Source: an uncultured Caryophanales bacterium (GTDB lineage Bacteria; Bacillota_I; Bacilli_A; RF39; UBA660). From it: a stretch of 64,000 nucleotides of DNA. Location: the NCBI GenBank assembly GCA_905206805.1, contig CAJLIR010000008.1, forward strand, positions 7,940-71,939, read 5' to 3'. A program made the position numbers and the translations under genes. Position 1 is the first letter of the stretch, and the number at the start of each line of letters is the position of its first letter. This document shows positions 16,268 through 25,386 of the stretch, one piece after another. The notes beneath the pieces are model-generated. The model had not been told where the DNA came from and made no database searches. It saw nothing but the letters and a program-made list of their open reading frames with translations.

Positions 16268-19200
16268 AAGAAATATTGATTGTTTTTATTACTGTATAAT
16301 TTTCATTATTATATGTAACTATATATTTTATTTCATATACCTCAGCAGTAGTTGTTATTATATCTGATACAGAATTTATTTTACTATTATCTGATTTTTT
16401 AGTTATTGTATCAATTTTAATAGTTGCTTTATTTGTTACATCTGTACCATTTTCTGTAACTTTTATAGGGCTTGTAGGTTCTTTATATACATCATTAATT
16501 TTTAATGATATAGTACTTTCTGTAGTTAATGTTGCCTTAATTTCTTTTGTGTTAGCGCCAATACTTAATTTTACCTCAGTACCATCACTTGTGTTATCTT
16601 TAAATACTGTATAACATGTTTTTACTATGTATGTAACATCTTTTGCAACTGTTGTTTTTAATTCGTGTGTATATGTATTTTCTTTTGTAAAGTCAATTAA
16701 TTTTAATGAACCGTCAGCATCTTTTAGGTAAATATTATATCCGACTGTTCCTATATAGTTATTAATGTAATTTAATCTTTCTTGTAATTTAGATGCTCTA
16801 TATCCTTCATTAGTGTAAATTTTATTAAAGTAATTTTGTAAGTATTTTTCATCAATTGCGTCAGGTGTTTTTATTTTATCCCAAGTAAGTGTTATTTTAG
16901 AACCATTTTGTGTTGCTTTTAAATTTGTAACATTACTTAATTTTGAATATCTATTTGATACTTCTGTTGGTTCAGTACCTGCTTTAAATAATTCTGTTAT
17001 TTTTAAATCTGATGGAGTATATTCACTTGGTAACATAGCAGGTGATGTTTCCTTTTCAACTGTTACTGATACGACATTAGATGGTTTTTCAAAATTTGCT
17101 TCACTAAATATTGCTTGAGCTACTGATTGAAATAATCTTGAATGATTAGTATTACCCATATTTGTGTAATATCCATTTGCGGCATCTTCTTTATTAATTG
17201 TTTGATATCCATACCAAACAGCTATGGAGTAGTTTGAATCATATCCAGCAACCCATAAATCATTAATGGCTGAACCAGGTAAATTTTTTGCGGCTAATTG
17301 TTTGTCATCAAAATTTGTTGTACCAGTTTTTGCAGCGTATTTTACTCCATTAACGTAAGAATATTTTCCTAGAGCCCAAGTAGCTGTATCTTGTAACATA
17401 TTTGTAATCATATAAGCAGTATCTGCTCCCATGGCTTTTCTAGATGAAGTTTTTATTTCATATACTTCTCCAGTATCCAATCTTGTTACTTTAGTAAAAC
17501 TATATGGTTCATTATAATATCCAGAATTTGAAAATGCTGCATAAGCTGCTGCTAGTGAAACAGGTGTTTCTCCTGTATATGCTCCAATTGAATGTGCTTC
17601 GTGTACATAATTGTTTTCGAGTTCAGGATGTAGTCCTAAATTAGTTGCCATTTCATATATATCTGAATTTTTTACGGATTGGAATATTTTTAATGCTGGA
17701 ATATTTCTAGAAACTCTTAAAGCTTCTCTTATTGTAAGAAATGCTTGATATCCACCATCCCAGTTATTAATTTCGCCTCCACCTGTATATGTGTATGGCT
17801 CATCTGTTACAGGTCCATAAGTAGAAGCATTATTGTATTCAATAGCAGGGGCATAATCATAAAGTGGTTTTGCAGTTGAACCAATTTGTCTTACTTCATC
17901 TGTTGCAAAATTCCAAATTTTTGCCTCATTTTTTCTATTTGAACCTATTGCTACAATTGCACCAGTTTTAACATCTATAACTGCAATTCCAGCTTGAACA
18001 GCAGGATTTTCCCAGACAAATGTTTCGCCAGTCATAATTTTATTTATATGATCTTGATAAGATTTATTCATTGTACTTTCAATTTTTAAAGGAATTGTGT
18101 TAGGATCCCATCCTGTTTTTTCTTCTACGTCTTCAGCAATCATATCTATAAAACCACGGTAGTCACCATTTTCGTTTGGACGTGTTCCAACAACAATTTT
18201 ACTAACAGTCATTTTTTCTGCAATTTCTCTTTCTTCGCTAGTTATATAACCATGTCTTTCCATAAGTTTTAAAACTGTGATACGTCTTTTTTCAGCACGT
18301 TCTGCACATTGTTCATTTTTTAATGGATCATAAGAACCTGGTGATTGATATAGACCGGCGATTAGGGCAGCTTCTGATAGATTTAGATCTTTAGCTGGTT
18401 TATTAAAGTATGTTAAACTTGCTTGTTCAACACCATAAGAATTACTACCTAAAAAGCTATAATTTACATAGAATTCCATTAATTCTTGTTTTGTATAATT
18501 TTTTTCTAGTTTAAAAATTGCCATATAAATATCAGTGAATTTTCTTTTTATACCAGAAAATCCTGTACTTTTTTCTTGGGTATTTTTGTTTTGAACTGTA
18601 AATGCATTTTTAACAATTTGCATAGTTAGGGTAGAGGCACCACCTGCATTGTCATTTCCAGCAGCTTGGCCTAAACTAGCTTTTAAAAATCTTGGTAGGT
18701 CAAAACCATTATGTTGGAAAAATCTTGAGTCTTCTGTTGCTACAATAGCGTCAATTAAAATTTCTGGTAATTCATCATAAGTAATTATTTCACGATTTTC
18801 ATTTCCAAGTCTTCCTATTTCTTGATTGTCACTACTATAGATAATTGATGATTCTTTCATGATTAAATTTTCAACATCAAAATCGGGTGCTTCATCAACA
18901 ATCATTTTAAAGAATAGACACATTGCGATAAGTGCCGCAATTCCAATAACAAAGCAAACAATTAAAATTATTTTTATTATTTTTTTTGCTTTAATTTTTT
19001 TCTTTTCTTTCGTTTCTTTTGTTACTTTATTTTCTTTTTTATTTTGTATTTTTTTCTGTGATACATTTTTTTTATTATTTGTCATAAGCTCACTACTCCT
19101 ATTTTGGTTTGTATTATTAATTTCTTCAGTTGTTTCTTCATTATTAGTTAATTTTTCTTCATTAGATTCGATGAAATTTTCGTTAGTATCTTCTTTTGTA

Positions 19201-19415
19201 TCAATATTCTTTTTTCTTTTTTTTATATTTTGATATTCACTTAATATCAAAATTCCGTCAACTAGTATTAAGAATAGTAATGTTTTAAGAAATCCTATCG
19301 TAATACTTCCTATAATAAGGATTATAATACTAATTATAAAAATGGCTAAATAAATGGGATTTTGTTTAACTAATGTTTTAATTTTGTTTACAAAATCTTG
19401 AATTTTATATTTCAT
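16266..19415 (-). CDS. ponA: Penicillin-binding protein 1A (bifunctional class A PBP)
   Basis: Polymerises and crosslinks peptidoglycan. The 1049-residue protein has a GT51 glycosyltransferase domain (ATEDSRFFQHNGFD at about 224, GGASTLTMQIVKN) and a transpeptidase domain with GSTAKP (SxxK), SRN (SxN) and KTGTT. A threonine-rich tail of about 220 residues with fibronectin-like strands follows. Unusually, two extra hydrophobic segments (about 18-39 and 42-60) and an 85-residue Asn/Glu/Lys linker precede the normal anchor (about 147-170). The long start is supported by AGGAGG and by the 11-bp overlap with recU, the standard recU-ponA pair. Confidence 0.95.
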   Translation of the reverse strand: MKYKIQDFVNKIKTLVKQNPIYLAIFIISIIILIIGSITIGFLKTLLFLILVDGILILSEYQNIKKRKKNIDTKEDTNENFIESNEEKLTNNEETTEEINNTNQNRSSELMTNNKKNVSQKKIQNKKENKVTKETKEKKKIKAKKIIKIILIVCFVIGIAALIAMCLFFKMIVDEAPDFDVENLIMKESSIIYSSDNQEIGRLGNENREIITYDELPEILIDAIVATEDSRFFQHNGFDLPRFLKASLGQAAGNDNAGGASTLTMQIVKNAFTVQNKNTQEKSTGFSGIKRKFTDIYMAIFKLEKNYTKQELMEFYVNYSFLGSNSYGVEQASLTYFNKPAKDLNLSEAALIAGLYQSPGSYDPLKNEQCAERAEKRRITVLKLMERHGYITSEEREIAEKMTVSKIVVGTRPNENGDYRGFIDMIAEDVEEKTGWDPNTIPLKIESTMNKSYQDHINKIMTGETFVWENPAVQAGIAVIDVKTGAIVAIGSNRKNEAKIWNFATDEVRQIGSTAKPLYDYAPAIEYNNASTYGPVTDEPYTYTGGGEINNWDGGYQAFLTIREALRVSRNIPALKIFQSVKNSDIYEMATNLGLHPELENNYVHEAHSIGAYTGETPVSLAAAYAAFSNSGYYNEPYSFTKVTRLDTGEVYEIKTSSRKAMGADTAYMITNMLQDTATWALGKYSYVNGVKYAAKTGTTNFDDKQLAAKNLPGSAINDLWVAGYDSNYSIAVWYGYQTINKEDAANGYYTNMGNTNHSRLFQSVAQAIFSEANFEKPSNVVSVTVEKETSPAMLPSEYTPSDLKITELFKAGTEPTEVSNRYSKLSNVTNLKATQNGSKITLTWDKIKTPDAIDEKYLQNYFNKIYTNEGYRASKLQERLNYINNYIGTVGYNIYLKDADGSLKLIDFTKENTYTHELKTTVAKDVTYIVKTCYTVFKDNTSDGTEVKLSIGANTKEIKATLTTESTISLKINDVYKEPTSPIKVTENGTDVTNKATIKIDTITKKSDNSKINSVSDIITTTAEVYEIKYIVTYNNENYTVIKTINIS

Positions 19416-19983
19416 TTTTATTTCCTCCTAAATAAATTTTATCTATAATGCTTAAATAGTCTAATCGTGGTGTGTATTTCTCTTTTAATATATGTCCATT
19501 TTCTCTAAAAAATTTAATTGGAATTATTTTTTTCTTTTCAATTGTTAAATAATTTAGAAATTTAGTAGCATCAACTAAATATGTTTCATTATATGTGGTA
19601 AATCTTATAATCAAGAATGCGATTCCTCCACAATTTATAATTTTTTCTAAGTGTTTTAATTGATGAGCATGAATGTTTATTAAAGGAAATCCAGTTTTAT
19701 TTTTAGTTTCTTTTGCTTCAAAATCAATATATTTCCCTTTATAAATCCCATTATAATCAGTTGTTGATGGAGTTTTAAAGTAAGCTTCTTTTATAACGGC
19801 ATCTTTTCTTGATTTATAATCAACAGAAACAATTGTAATAGGTGTTGGCTTTTTATGAATTACAGCAATATCTTGTTGTAGGTAATATTCATTTGTATCA
19901 TTGATGTCGTTTTCTAAACACATACCACGGTTACCATAATTTATTTTGTAATTATCCTTTTTTATATTATTTGGATAGTTCAT
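19405..19983 (-). CDS. recU: Holliday junction resolvase RecU
   Basis: Cuts four-way junctions during recombination and chromosome segregation. The 192-residue protein has the RecU core: NYGNRGMCLENDIN at about 16, the nuclease residues in STTDYNGIYKGKYIDFEAKETKN (Asp, then Glu-x-Lys at about 90), HAHQLKHLEKI, and GIAFLIIRF. It is first in a two-gene unit with ponA. The start follows AAAGGTGG. A -10-like TATAAT lies about 25 bp upstream on the minus strand with a weak -35; no SOS-type box like those at recA or recX was found here. Confidence 0.95.
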   Translation of the reverse strand: MNYPNNIKKDNYKINYGNRGMCLENDINDTNEYYLQQDIAVIHKKPTPITIVSVDYKSRKDAVIKEAYFKTPSTTDYNGIYKGKYIDFEAKETKNKTGFPLINIHAHQLKHLEKIINCGGIAFLIIRFTTYNETYLVDATKFLNYLTIEKKKIIPIKFFRENGHILKEKYTPRLDYLSIIDKIYLGGNKNEI

Positions 19984-20164
19984 AATTAACCACCTTTAAA
20001 AATTATACTATAAAAATTTTTATTTTTCCATATAAAGTTTATTAAAAAGTGTAAAGTGAAAAAATTGTCATAATTTAATATTTTTTACTTATTTATTCTA
20101 GTTTTGTCGAAACGAAAGTTTTTTATTTATAAATATGTTATTTTAATTACTGGAAGGTGATTAA

Positions 20165-20257
20165 ATGAATGCTAGACACCATATAGAAAACATTTTTAAT
20201 GAAATGATTGATGATATTTGTTATATAAAAATGGCTACTTACATAAAAAGAAAATAA
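20165..20257 (+). CDS. Small ORF of 30 codons, unknown
   Basis: Encodes a 30-residue peptide (MNARHHIENIFNEM, then a short K/R-ending tail). Support comes from GGAAGGTGA six bases upstream, a possible promoter (TTGTCG 20104 / TTATAA 20127, 17-bp spacer), and a terminator whose stem overlaps the last codons and stop. The peptide is soluble and helix-prone, with no recognised family. It may be a short regulatory peptide or the coding part of a small RNA. The rest of the 19984-20387 interval holds only this unit and the gpsB promoter. Confidence 0.55.
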   Translation: MNARHHIENIFNEMIDDICYIKMATYIKRK

Positions 20258-20270
20258 GTAGTTTTTATTT
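20235..20270 (+). terminator. Terminator of the 30-codon ORF
   Basis: Stem CTACTTA / TAAGTAG (20235-20241, 20255-20261) followed by TTTTTATTTT. The 3' arm contains the stop codon of the small ORF. Confidence 0.75.
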
Positions 20271-20328
20271 TACTTATTTATTATAATTTATCTAAATTTT
20301 GGTAATTTAATTGTATTTATAAATTCAA

Positions 20329-20357
20329 TTGACAAAATTAGAAATTTTTTATAAAAT
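20329..20357 (+). promoter_or_regulatory. Vegetative promoter of gpsB
   Basis: TTGACA at 20329 and TAAAAT at 20352 with a 17-bp spacer. The in-frame ATG at 20358 abuts the -10 box and therefore cannot be the gpsB start. Confidence 0.8.
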
Positions 20358-20387
20358 ATGTATGTAAATAAAGTGAGGTGTACTAGT

Positions 20388-20720
20388 ATGTATCAAGAAG
20401 GAGTTTTACTTACTGTTAAAGATATATTAGATAAAGAATTTAAAATTGATACTAGAGGCTATAGACCACAAGAAGTTGACAAATTTTTAGATCTTATAAT
20501 TAAAGATTATGAGGAATTTTCTAATATAATTAATGGTTTAGAAAATGAAAAAAAGGAACTTATTGATGATAATATTAGATTAAAACAAGAAGTTCGTAAT
20601 TTGAAAACAAAATTAGAAGTTGTTAAAGAAAACGCTAATGAAGAAATAACTAATGCTGATATTTTAAGAAGATTATCAAATATCGAAAAAGTTATATATG
20701 GTAGAGAAGAAAACGATTAA
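20388..20720 (+). CDS. gpsB: Cell division protein GpsB (DivIVA-like)
   Basis: A 110-residue coiled-coil protein with the DivIVA-type membrane-binding N terminus (DILDKEFKIDTRGYRPQEVDKFLDLI) and a C-terminal helix for trimer formation (ADILRRLSNIEKVIYG). GpsB shuttles PBP1 between septum and side wall, so it is functionally tied to ponA nearby. The start at 20388 is set by the promoter position and GAGGTG. Its stop codon overlaps the start of the RNase P RNA, as gpsB and rnpB also neighbour each other in Bacillus. Confidence 0.93.
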   Translation: MYQEGVLLTVKDILDKEFKIDTRGYRPQEVDKFLDLIIKDYEEFSNIINGLENEKKELIDDNIRLKQEVRNLKTKLEVVKENANEEITNADILRRLSNIEKVIYGREEND

Positions 20721-21086
20721 TAATATTTTGACAAACGCTGTATTTTTTATAATATAGAGGAAAGTCCATGCTCACACTATTCTGTGATGATAGTAGTGTT
20801 CGTGCTTAGAGAAAAAATAATCTAAGGTAACAATTTTTTTGTTAACGGCGTCGAGTTAACCTAAATCGTTAGACATGGTTAAATTAGATGTAAAGTGCCA
20901 AAGTGACGAATTTTTTTAGAAATAAAAAAAGTGGAACGTGGTAAACCCCGCGAGTGAGAAACCCAAATTTTGGTAGGGGAACCTAATAAGGAAGAATTAA
21001 GAATTTCTTATGGGATTGCAAATGTAATAGATAAATGTTTGTCGCCTAGAAATAGGAACAGAACATGGCTTATAAAATATTATTAT
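20719..21086 (+). ncRNA. rnpB: RNase P RNA, B type
   Basis: The catalytic RNA that trims tRNA 5' ends. Conserved blocks are present in order: GAGGAAAGTCCATGCTC, AGTGTTCGTGC, AAAGTGCCAAAGTGACGAA, GTGGAACGTGGTAAACCCC, GAGAAACCCAAATTTTGGTA, GGGGAACC, and near the end CAGAACATGGCTTA. The architecture matches the Bacillus B type rather than the A type. The ends are set by helix P1: AATAATATTTT (20719-20729) pairs with AAAATATTATT (21074-21084). An apparent TTGACA at 20730 is inside the RNA. No clean terminator was found before the next gene. Confidence 0.95.
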
Positions 21087-21114
21087 TTGTTTATTTGATA
21101 AAGGCAGGTGTAAT

Positions 21115-21540
21115 GTGAAAGAGATAGGTATTAAATTAAAAGAAACAAGAGAAAGCATGGGAATATCTATAGATGAGGCAGCAAGTGATTTAAAAGTTAA
21201 AGAAATTCAAATTGAAAATATAGAACAAGGTAATATGGATGCTTTTAAAGATGTTTTTTATTTAAAATACTTTATTCGTGATTATTCTAAATACTTAGGC
21301 CTTGATTATGAAGATATGGTTGATGAATTCAATGAATATTTGTTTGATTATACTTCAAAGATATCTATAGAGGATATTAAACAAGCAAAAAATAAAGATA
21401 AAAAGAAAAAAGAAGAAAAAAGAATTATGTCGCCATATACATTAGAATATAAAAGAAAAACTATTAAATTAAATGTGTTAATTATAGTTATTGCTATACT
21501 GTTAGTTTTAACCTTAATTATTATGTTTATTGTTTTATAA
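21115..21540 (+). CDS. rodZ: RodZ-like HTH membrane protein (YmfM)
   Basis: A 141-residue protein with an N-terminal helix-turn-helix (residues 1-65, containing GIKLKETRESMGISIDEAA and YIRDY-type aromatic residues FIRDYSKYLGLD), a basic linker (KKKKEEK), and one C-terminal membrane helix (about 119-141). It ends at the membrane helix, lacking the outside beta domain of longer RodZ proteins. RodZ links MreB to the membrane in rod morphogenesis. The GTG start follows GGCAGGTG. Gene order rodZ-pgsA-recA-rny matches Bacillus, with cinA missing. Confidence 0.85.
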   Translation: MKEIGIKLKETRESMGISIDEAASDLKVKEIQIENIEQGNMDAFKDVFYLKYFIRDYSKYLGLDYEDMVDEFNEYLFDYTSKISIEDIKQAKNKDKKKKEEKRIMSPYTLEYKRKTIKLNVLIIVIAILLVLTLIIMFIVL

Positions 21541-21555
21541 TAGAAGGAGTGTTGT

Positions 21556-22170
21556 ATGAATTTACCTAATAAATTAACTATAGCAAGAATTATTATGACT
21601 TTATTTATAATTATAATTTTAATATTTCCATTTGATGCTGCTGGTATAGAATTACCAAAACTATTTATAAATGAATCAATTGTTGTTGATATTAAATATT
21701 TTATTGCAGGATTTTTATTTATTTTAGCTTCAGTTACAGATTTTCTTGATGGACATATTGCAAGAAAATATAATTTAGTTACTGATTTTGGGAAGGTTAT
21801 GGATGCTATCGCTGATAAGGTTTTAGTTAATTCGGTACTTATAATTTTATCATCTAGCGGTTTTATTCATCCAATTATACCAGTAATTGTTATAACTCGT
21901 GATATCGTTGTTAATTCGATTAAGATGGTTGCTGGAAATAATGGTAGGGTTATAGCGGCTATTAAAAGTGGAAAAATTAAAACCATTTGTTTGATGTGTG
22001 GAATAACTCTTACTTTATTTTATAATTTACCATTTGAATTATGGAATATTAAAGTTTCAGATGTTTTGCTTATTGTAGCTGCTATTTTATCTTTGATTTC
22101 TGGTGTTCAGTACTATTCGATGAATAAAGATTTATTATTTAAAAATGACAAAACTGTAGAACAAAATTAA
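21556..22170 (+). CDS. pgsA: Phosphatidylglycerophosphate synthase
   Basis: Makes phosphatidylglycerol phosphate from CDP-diacylglycerol and glycerol-3-phosphate in the membrane. The 204-residue protein shows the CDP-alcohol phosphatidyltransferase motif DGHIARKYNLVTDFGKVMDAIADK (D-G-x2-A-R-x8-G-x3-D-x3-D) and several membrane helices. Length and opening (MNLPNKLTIARI) fit PgsA. It is 15 bp after rodZ and ended by a terminator, so recA is transcribed separately. Confidence 0.95.
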   Translation: MNLPNKLTIARIIMTLFIIIILIFPFDAAGIELPKLFINESIVVDIKYFIAGFLFILASVTDFLDGHIARKYNLVTDFGKVMDAIADKVLVNSVLIILSSSGFIHPIIPVIVITRDIVVNSIKMVAGNNGRVIAAIKSGKIKTICLMCGITLTLFYNLPFELWNIKVSDVLLIVAAILSLISGVQYYSMNKDLLFKNDKTVEQN

Positions 22171-22173
22171 CAG

Positions 22174-22206
22174 AAATGACTTATTTGTTGAGTCATTTTT
22201 AATTTT
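22174..22206 (+). terminator. Terminator after pgsA
   Basis: Perfect 8-bp stem AAATGACT / AGTCATTT followed by a T-rich run. Confidence 0.85.
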
Positions 22207-22242
22207 TGCAAATAAAAAAATAAAAATACTTAAAATTTAAAA

Positions 22243-22256
22243 CGAACAAATTTTCG
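22243..22256 (+). promoter_or_regulatory. SOS (LexA/DinR-type) box upstream of recA
   Basis: CGAACAAATTTTCG, a near-palindrome that fits the Gram-positive CGAAC-N4-GTTCG pattern except at one central base. It lies about 10 bp upstream of the recA -35 (TTGACA 22266) with TACAAT at 22289 (17-bp spacer). The same 14-bp form recurs at ruvA, recX and dinB. Confidence 0.75.
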
Positions 22257-22321
22257 TAAAAACTATTGACATTTAATTTTAAATTATGTACAATTGGTTT
22301 GTAAGGTTAGGAGGAAAAATT

Positions 22322-23368
22322 ATGGCAACAAAGACTACTACTAATGATAAAACATTAGATCAAGTTTTATTAGATATAGAAAAACAATTTGGTAAAGGCG
22401 CTGTTATGAAATTGGGAGAACGTGAACATAGAGAAATAGACACAATTTCAAGTGGATCTTTATCACTGGATATTGCTTTAGGAATTGGTGGTTACCCTAA
22501 AGGTAGAATTATAGAAATATATGGACCAGAATCAAGCGGAAAAACTACATTTGCACTACATGCGATTGCGGAGGCACAAAAAAAAGGTGGACGTGCTGCA
22601 TTTATTGATGCTGAGCATTCACTAGATCCGCAATATGCAGCTAAGCTAGGCGTTAACATTGGTGATTTACTATTATCTCAACCTGATAATGGAGAACAAG
22701 CTTTGGAAATTTGTGAAGCTTTAGTAAGAAGTGGCGCAATTAGTGTTATTGTTATTGACTCAGTTGCAGCTCTTGTACCACAAGCAGAAATTGAAGGTGA
22801 GATGGGTGATTCACATGTTGGATTACAAGCTAGACTTATGAGTCAAGCACTTAGAAAATTGTCAGGTGTTATAAGTAAGACTAATACGATTGCAATATTT
22901 ATCAATCAATTGAGAGAAAAAGTTGGAGTAATGTTTGGTAATCCAGAAACAACGCCAGGTGGACGTGCCTTAAAATTTTATGCGTCAGTTAGATTGGAAA
23001 TTAGAAGATCTGAACAAATTAAATTAGGAACTGATATTATTGGTAATAAAACAAGTATTAAAGTTGTAAAAAATAAAATGGCGCCACCTTTTAAAAGCTG
23101 TGTTGTTGATATAATGTATGGTGAGGGTGTTTCGATTGAAGGCGAAATTGTTGATTTAGCTAGTGACATTGGTGTAATAGAAAAAACTGGAGCATGGTAT
23201 TCTTATAATGGTGAAAAATTAGGTCAAGGTAAGGAAAATGTTAAAGAGTTACTTAAAAAGAATGTTGCTTTAAAAGAGGAATTATTGAAAAAAGTTAGAA
23301 ATTATTATGAATTAGATACTAATGAATCATCAAAAAGTAGTAAAGTAAAGGAAGAAATTGCTGAATAG
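22322..23368 (+). CDS. recA: Recombinase RecA
   Basis: Forms filaments on single-stranded DNA, drives strand exchange and triggers LexA self-cleavage. The 348-residue protein has the opening core ALDQ-type region (LDQVLLDIEKQFGKGAVMKLG), Walker A GPESSGKTT, and the L2 and MAW-type signatures (QALRKLSG, INQLREKVGVMFGNPETTPGG). The start at 22322 follows AGGAGG at correct spacing; an ATG 36 bp upstream falls at the transcription start and is rejected. It has its own promoter with an SOS box and is not co-transcribed with pgsA. Confidence 0.97.
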   Translation: MATKTTTNDKTLDQVLLDIEKQFGKGAVMKLGEREHREIDTISSGSLSLDIALGIGGYPKGRIIEIYGPESSGKTTFALHAIAEAQKKGGRAAFIDAEHSLDPQYAAKLGVNIGDLLLSQPDNGEQALEICEALVRSGAISVIVIDSVAALVPQAEIEGEMGDSHVGLQARLMSQALRKLSGVISKTNTIAIFINQLREKVGVMFGNPETTPGGRALKFYASVRLEIRRSEQIKLGTDIIGNKTSIKVVKNKMAPPFKSCVVDIMYGEGVSIEGEIVDLASDIGVIEKTGAWYSYNGEKLGQGKENVKELLKKNVALKEELLKKVRNYYELDTNESSKSSKVKEEIAE

Positions 23369-23382
23369 TAATTTTTTTCTTT

Positions 23383-23423
23383 TAATATCAAAATAAATTA
23401 CGACTTGACTTATTTTGATATTA
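23383..23423. repeat. 14-bp perfect inverted repeat spanning the rny -35 region
   Basis: TAATATCAAAATAA at 23383-23396 and its exact reverse complement at 23410-23423, spacer 13. It covers the -35 (TTGACT 23405) of the rny promoter (-10 TACAAT 23428). It could be the recA terminator stem, though no T run follows it, or an operator for rny. Confidence 0.6.
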
Positions 23424-23478
23424 CCTTTACAATTGATTTAGAACATTTTAAATGTTTATAGAATAAATGGAGGTATAT

Positions 23479-25032
23479 ATGAATGATATTGCTTTCTCCA
23501 TTTTGTTAGTATTAATTGGAATAATTGTCGGAGTTATAATAATTATCGTCTTTAGCTATATTAAAGGAAATTTAGCTTCTAAAAAAGCAGAAGCTTTATT
23601 AGAAAAAACAAAAAAAGAAATAGAAAAAATAAAAAAAGAACAAATTTTAGAAGCTAAAGAGGAATCTTATAAAATAAAAAAAGAAACAGAACAATTAGTA
23701 AAAGAAAAAAAAGATGAAATAAAGGATATGGAAGAACGTTTATTAGTTCGTGAAAATAATATGGATAGACGTGACCAAACCCTACAAAATCGTGAACAAA
23801 TGTTAGAAGATAAAGAAAATAATTTAATTAACAGACAAAAAGATATCCAAGTTGAACAAGAAAAAGTGGAGGAAATAAAAAAAGAACAAATAAAATTATT
23901 AGAGAATATCGCAGGATTTTCAAAAACACAAGCAAAAGAACTAGTTATGAAAAAAGTAGAAGATATGATGACTTTAGAAATTGCTGCATATATTAAAGAT
24001 AAAGAAGCAGAGGCTAAATTAGAAGTTGATAAACTTTCTAAAGAAATGTTAGTTTCATGTATGCAAAAGTATGCAGGAGACGTTGCTAATGACCAAACTG
24101 TAACTGTTGTAAATTTACCTAATGATGAAATGAAAGGTAGAATTATAGGTAGAGAAGGAAGAAATATTAGAACAATTGAAGCTGTAACTGGAGTTGATTT
24201 AATTATAGATGATACACCAGAAGCAATTGTTTTATCTTCATTTGATCCTTACCGAAGAGAAATTGCGCGTGTTACTATTGAAACATTAATAAAAGATGGT
24301 AGAATCCATCCAACTCGTATTGAAGAATTATATGATAAAACATCAAAAGAAATGCGTGAAAAAATATTGGAATATGGCCAATCAGCACTATTTGAATTAG
24401 GTATTACCAAAATGGATCCAGAATTAGTAGAATTAATTGGTAAATTACATTTTAGAACTAGTTATGGACAAAATGTTTTAAAACATTCGATTGAAGTTGC
24501 CACAATATCTGGAATATTAGCAGCTGAAATTGGTGAAAACCAAACTTTAGCTAAGCGTGCAGGATTACTTCATGATATTGGTAAAGCTATCGATCATGAA
24601 ATTGAAGGAAGTCATGTAACAATAGGTGCTGAACTTGCCAAAAAATATAAAGAAAATGATGTTGTTATTAATGCGATTGAGTCACATCATGGTGATAAAC
24701 CAGCATCATTTATTATTTCAGAACTTGTTGCAATTGCGGATACTCTATCGGCATCAAGACCTGGTGCAAGAAATGATTCGTTAGAAAATTATATTAAACG
24801 TCTAGAGGAATTAGAGGCAATAGCAAGTGATATTGATGGTGTTGAAAAATCTTTTGCAGTACAAGCTGGACGCGAATTACGTGTTGTTGTAAAACCAGAA
24901 AAAATTGATGACTTAAAGAGTTATAAAATTGCTCGTGATATTAAAAATAAAATTGAAGAACAATTACAATATCCTGGTACAATAAAGGTAACTGTAATAA
25001 GAGAAATTAGAGCTGTTGAAGAAGCAAAGTAA
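23479..25032 (+). CDS. rny: Ribonuclease Y
   Basis: A membrane-bound endoribonuclease that starts bulk mRNA decay in Firmicutes. The 517-residue protein has an N-terminal membrane helix (about 4-26), a long charged coiled coil (about 35-190), a KH domain (MKGRIIGREGRNIRTIEA), and an HD domain with AGLLHDIGKAIDHE. The start at 23479 is set by GGAGGT. It has its own promoter (TTGACT/TACAAT, 17-bp spacer) inside the inverted repeat, and ends at a good terminator. Position after recA is as in Bacillus. Confidence 0.97.
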   Translation: MNDIAFSILLVLIGIIVGVIIIIVFSYIKGNLASKKAEALLEKTKKEIEKIKKEQILEAKEESYKIKKETEQLVKEKKDEIKDMEERLLVRENNMDRRDQTLQNREQMLEDKENNLINRQKDIQVEQEKVEEIKKEQIKLLENIAGFSKTQAKELVMKKVEDMMTLEIAAYIKDKEAEAKLEVDKLSKEMLVSCMQKYAGDVANDQTVTVVNLPNDEMKGRIIGREGRNIRTIEAVTGVDLIIDDTPEAIVLSSFDPYRREIARVTIETLIKDGRIHPTRIEELYDKTSKEMREKILEYGQSALFELGITKMDPELVELIGKLHFRTSYGQNVLKHSIEVATISGILAAEIGENQTLAKRAGLLHDIGKAIDHEIEGSHVTIGAELAKKYKENDVVINAIESHHGDKPASFIISELVAIADTLSASRPGARNDSLENYIKRLEELEAIASDIDGVEKSFAVQAGRELRVVVKPEKIDDLKSYKIARDIKNKIEEQLQYPGTIKVTVIREIRAVEEAK

Positions 25033-25052
25033 CTAAAATGGTTACTTTTTTT
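25026..25052 (+). terminator. Terminator after rny
   Basis: Stem AAAGTAAC / GTTACTTT overlapping the stop codon, followed by TTTTTTT. Confidence 0.85.
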
Positions 25053-25386
25053 GAATTTTAAAATAATAAAAGTTTATATATTAAAATTCTCACTTTGACA
25101 GTTGTTGATTAGTAAAAAAAATTAAGCTTTTTTATAAAGATTTAGAGAGTTTTAATTTGCTTAAAAAGTGTGGACCATGACACTTAATTTATTGAATCAA
25201 AAATTTTTTAATTTATAAAATTATGAAACAATTATAAACAATTTGAATATATTATTTATGGGTGAATTTTAGTAAAAATTTTAATAATTATTACAATTTT
25301 GGGTATATTAAAAATATAATGTATGTTCTAAATAGAATAATAAAACATATTATTAATTGTGAATTGTGTTTTTCTTTCATCTTTAT
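25053..25386. other. Non-coding interval before the structured RNA
   Basis: About 330 AT-rich bases with no supported ORF. A TATAAT-like box near 25314 with a poor -35 could start the structured RNA downstream; otherwise nothing is recognised. Confidence 0.5.

Noticed and set aside
20730..20757. TTGACA / TAATAT promoter after gpsB
   Set aside because: Both elements lie inside the RNase P RNA between helix P1 and the GAGGAAAGTCC block.
25085..25120. TTGACA at 25095 as promoter for the structured RNA
   Set aside because: No acceptable -10 hexamer at 16-18 bp.
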